Origin: DATESZ01 sp035283845
Lineage (GTDB): Bacteria > Desulfobacterota > Syntrophia > Syntrophales > JACQWR01
Direction: 5' to 3'
Length of the DNA: 6,557 bases
Assembly: GCA_035283845.1 (NCBI GenBank)
Contig: DATESZ010000103.1
Location: 1-6,557, forward strand
Part shown: positions 5,325-6,557 of the stretch, one piece after another
How positions within the stretch are numbered: position 1 is the stretch's first letter
Layout of the letters: each line of letters opens with the position of its first letter
The notes under the pieces: generated by a model
Database searches by the model: none
The model's input: only the letters and a program-made list of their open reading frames with translations
What the model was told of the DNA's origin: nothing
Translations under genes and position numbers: made by a program

Positions 5325-6557
5325 ATGGCATACGATTTGAGAGATTTTGTGGAGGATTTGAAGAAGGCCGGCGAGCTGGTGGAGATTGATGATGAGGTCG
5401 ATTGGAATTACGAGATTTCTGCCTATGAGGTGATCAGCGGCCGTTTTGCCGGCCCTGCCTTTTTATTCAACAACATCAAGGGGATTCCCAAAGGCACCCG
5501 GGTGCTGGTGGGGCATTTTGCCGGCAGTTTCCGGAGACCCCATAGACGGACAGCCATGTCTCTGGGGATTCCTCCCGACGTAGACCGGGCCACCTTTTAC
5601 AGCATGGCTTCAAAAGCCATGGGGACGATGTTGAAGCCTGTGGAGGTGGCGACCGGCGAGTGCAAAGAAGTGATCAAGATGGGCACTGAATTAAATTTGA
5701 TGGAGATTCCCTTTACCTATCATGCCATAGGCGATGGCGGCAAATATATCTTTCACAACGCCGTTACCATAAAAGATCCGGATTCTGACTGGATGAACAC
5801 GGGGAATTATGCCATCGAGGTTTTTTCCAGGAACCGCCTGGTAATCACTCCCTATGCGCACACCAATTTTGTTGCCCTTTACACCAACAAGTATCAGGCG
5901 AGGGGCAACGCCATGCCTGTGGCCATCATTTTGGGCGGAGACCCGGCCGTCACCATGGCGGCGGGTTCGATTCTTCCCCCTGGTGTGAGCGAGTACGATG
6001 TGGCCGGGGGTTTGCGCCAGAGTCCGGTGGAGATGGTTAAGGCCGAGACCTCCGATCTTCTTGTGCCTGCCAATGCAGAGGTGGTCATTGAGGGAGAGAT
6101 TCGGCCTTATGAGAGGCTGCCCGAGGGTCCGAAGATCGAGGCCTTTGGTTTTTCCGTAGGTCCGAGGCAGCCGTTCTACGCGATAAGGGTTCACTGCATC
6201 ACCCATCGCAAGAACCCTATTGTTCCTGACCTCCACACTTCTTTAGGCAGCAGCACTTACGCTTTACATGAGACCCTTGTCCCTCTGGGATACCTGGCTC
6301 AGATCAAGATGTTCCAAGTGCCCCTTAAGTTTGGTTTTGGGGGAGGCAGCCCCTTTAAGACCGGAGCCACTATCTATAATGCCGTCAGGAAGAAGAGATA
6401 TCCTGAGGATTATCCCGGCTTTATGGAGGATCTGTTTGACAGGCAAAATGGGCTGCCCGGTATGGGGGGCGTTTTTGCCAGTAATCTCTTTGTGGACGAT
6501 GACGTCAATATCCTGGATTATGGCGAGGTAATTGAGGCCCAGGCTACCCAGACCAAC
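5325..6557 (+). CDS. UbiD-family prenylated-FMN (de)carboxylase, 5' part
   Basis: The first 411 residues of a UbiD-family protein; the frame stays open to the window end and the family usually runs about 450-500 residues. These enzymes use prenylated FMN (made by UbiX) with Mn2+ and K+ to add or remove carboxylates on aromatic or unsaturated acids. GAGGTGG at 5311-5317 precedes ATG by seven bases. Aligned by eye with fungal Fdc1, metal/cofactor ligands are present: N158 in NTGNY, H179 in LVITPYAH and E223 in GVSE. The EGPKIE stretch (267-272) supplies the two catalytic-region Glu residues. PANAEVVIEGEI (248-259) and the C-terminal NLFVDDDVNILD (387-398) are also family-typical. The Arg expected five residues after N158 is Ala163. 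Context suggests an aromatic acid decarboxylase or phenol/phenylphosphate-type carboxylase subunit, but the substrate and direction cannot be read. No UbiX gene is in the window. Confidence 0.88.
   Translation, partial: MAYDLRDFVEDLKKAGELVEIDDEVDWNYEISAYEVISGRFAGPAFLFNNIKGIPKGTRVLVGHFAGSFRRPHRRTAMSLGIPPDVDRATFYSMASKAMGTMLKPVEVATGECKEVIKMGTELNLMEIPFTYHAIGDGGKYIFHNAVTIKDPDSDWMNTGNYAIEVFSRNRLVITPYAHTNFVALYTNKYQARGNAMPVAIILGGDPAVTMAAGSILPPGVSEYDVAGGLRQSPVEMVKAETSDLLVPANAEVVIEGEIRPYERLPEGPKIEAFGFSVGPRQPFYAIRVHCITHRKNPIVPDLHTSLGSSTYALHETLVPLGYLAQIKMFQVPLKFGFGGGSPFKTGATIYNAVRKKRYPEDYPGFMEDLFDRQNGLPGMGGVFASNLFVDDDVNILDYGEVIEAQATQTN

Noticed and set aside
5691..6236. 181-codon open frame on the - strand
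   Set aside because: It lies wholly inside the UbiD-like gene, whose + frame has clear family motifs throughout; the antisense translation shows no recognisable domain.
6268..6531. 87-codon + frame inside the UbiD-like gene
   Set aside because: Out of frame with a strongly supported UbiD reading that continues past it to the window end.

Overview
The window is a one-directional cluster of six genes, all on the + strand. Both outer genes run off the ends. It looks like part of an anaerobic aromatic-acid catabolic operon. Gene 1 (3' part) is the molybdopterin subunit of a hydroxybenzoyl-CoA reductase-like enzyme. Gene 2 is its FAD subunit and carries the four-cysteine [4Fe-4S] insertion typical of 4-hydroxybenzoyl-CoA reductase (HcrB). 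Gene 3 is an aryl-CoA ligase of the benzoate-CoA ligase group. Genes 4 and 5 are tandem, paralogous P-loop ATPases of the Mrp/NBP35 family, each with an extra N-terminal cysteine cluster. Gene 6 (5' part) is a UbiD-family prenylated-FMN (de)carboxylase.

The content points to an anaerobic bacterium that degrades aromatics. Candidates are a syntroph or sulfate/iron reducer of the Desulfobacterota (Syntrophorhabdus-like) or a Gram-positive Peptococcaceae-type anaerobe. Nothing in the window settles which. GC content is moderate and the ribosome binding sites are strong (AAGGAGG and GGGGAGG types).

Layout: 1-573 alpha subunit (C-terminal 190 residues); 641-1651 beta/FAD subunit; 1648-3234 ligase, overlapping the beta gene by 4 bases (ATGA); a 112-base gap with a small GC-rich hairpin; 3347-4285 first NBP35-like ATPase; 4320-5243 second NBP35-like ATPase; an 81-base gap holding two tiny ORFs; 5325-6557 UbiD-like gene (first 411 residues). 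No gap exceeds 300 bases. I found no RNA gene, insertion sequence or CRISPR array.

A working model, which is inference: the ligase activates a (hydroxy)aromatic acid to its CoA thioester, the molybdenum reductase removes a ring hydroxyl, and the UbiD-like enzyme adds or removes a ring carboxylate up- or downstream. The two ATPases probably supply or insert Fe-S clusters for these enzymes, or act as an ATP-driven Fe-S electron donor pair. The most unusual points are the ATPase pair with an NBP35-like N-terminal cluster motif of altered spacing, the loss of the expected active-site Arg in the UbiD-like protein, and the altered acyl-pocket motifs in the ligase. The small [2Fe-2S] gamma subunit expected for the reductase is not in the window.
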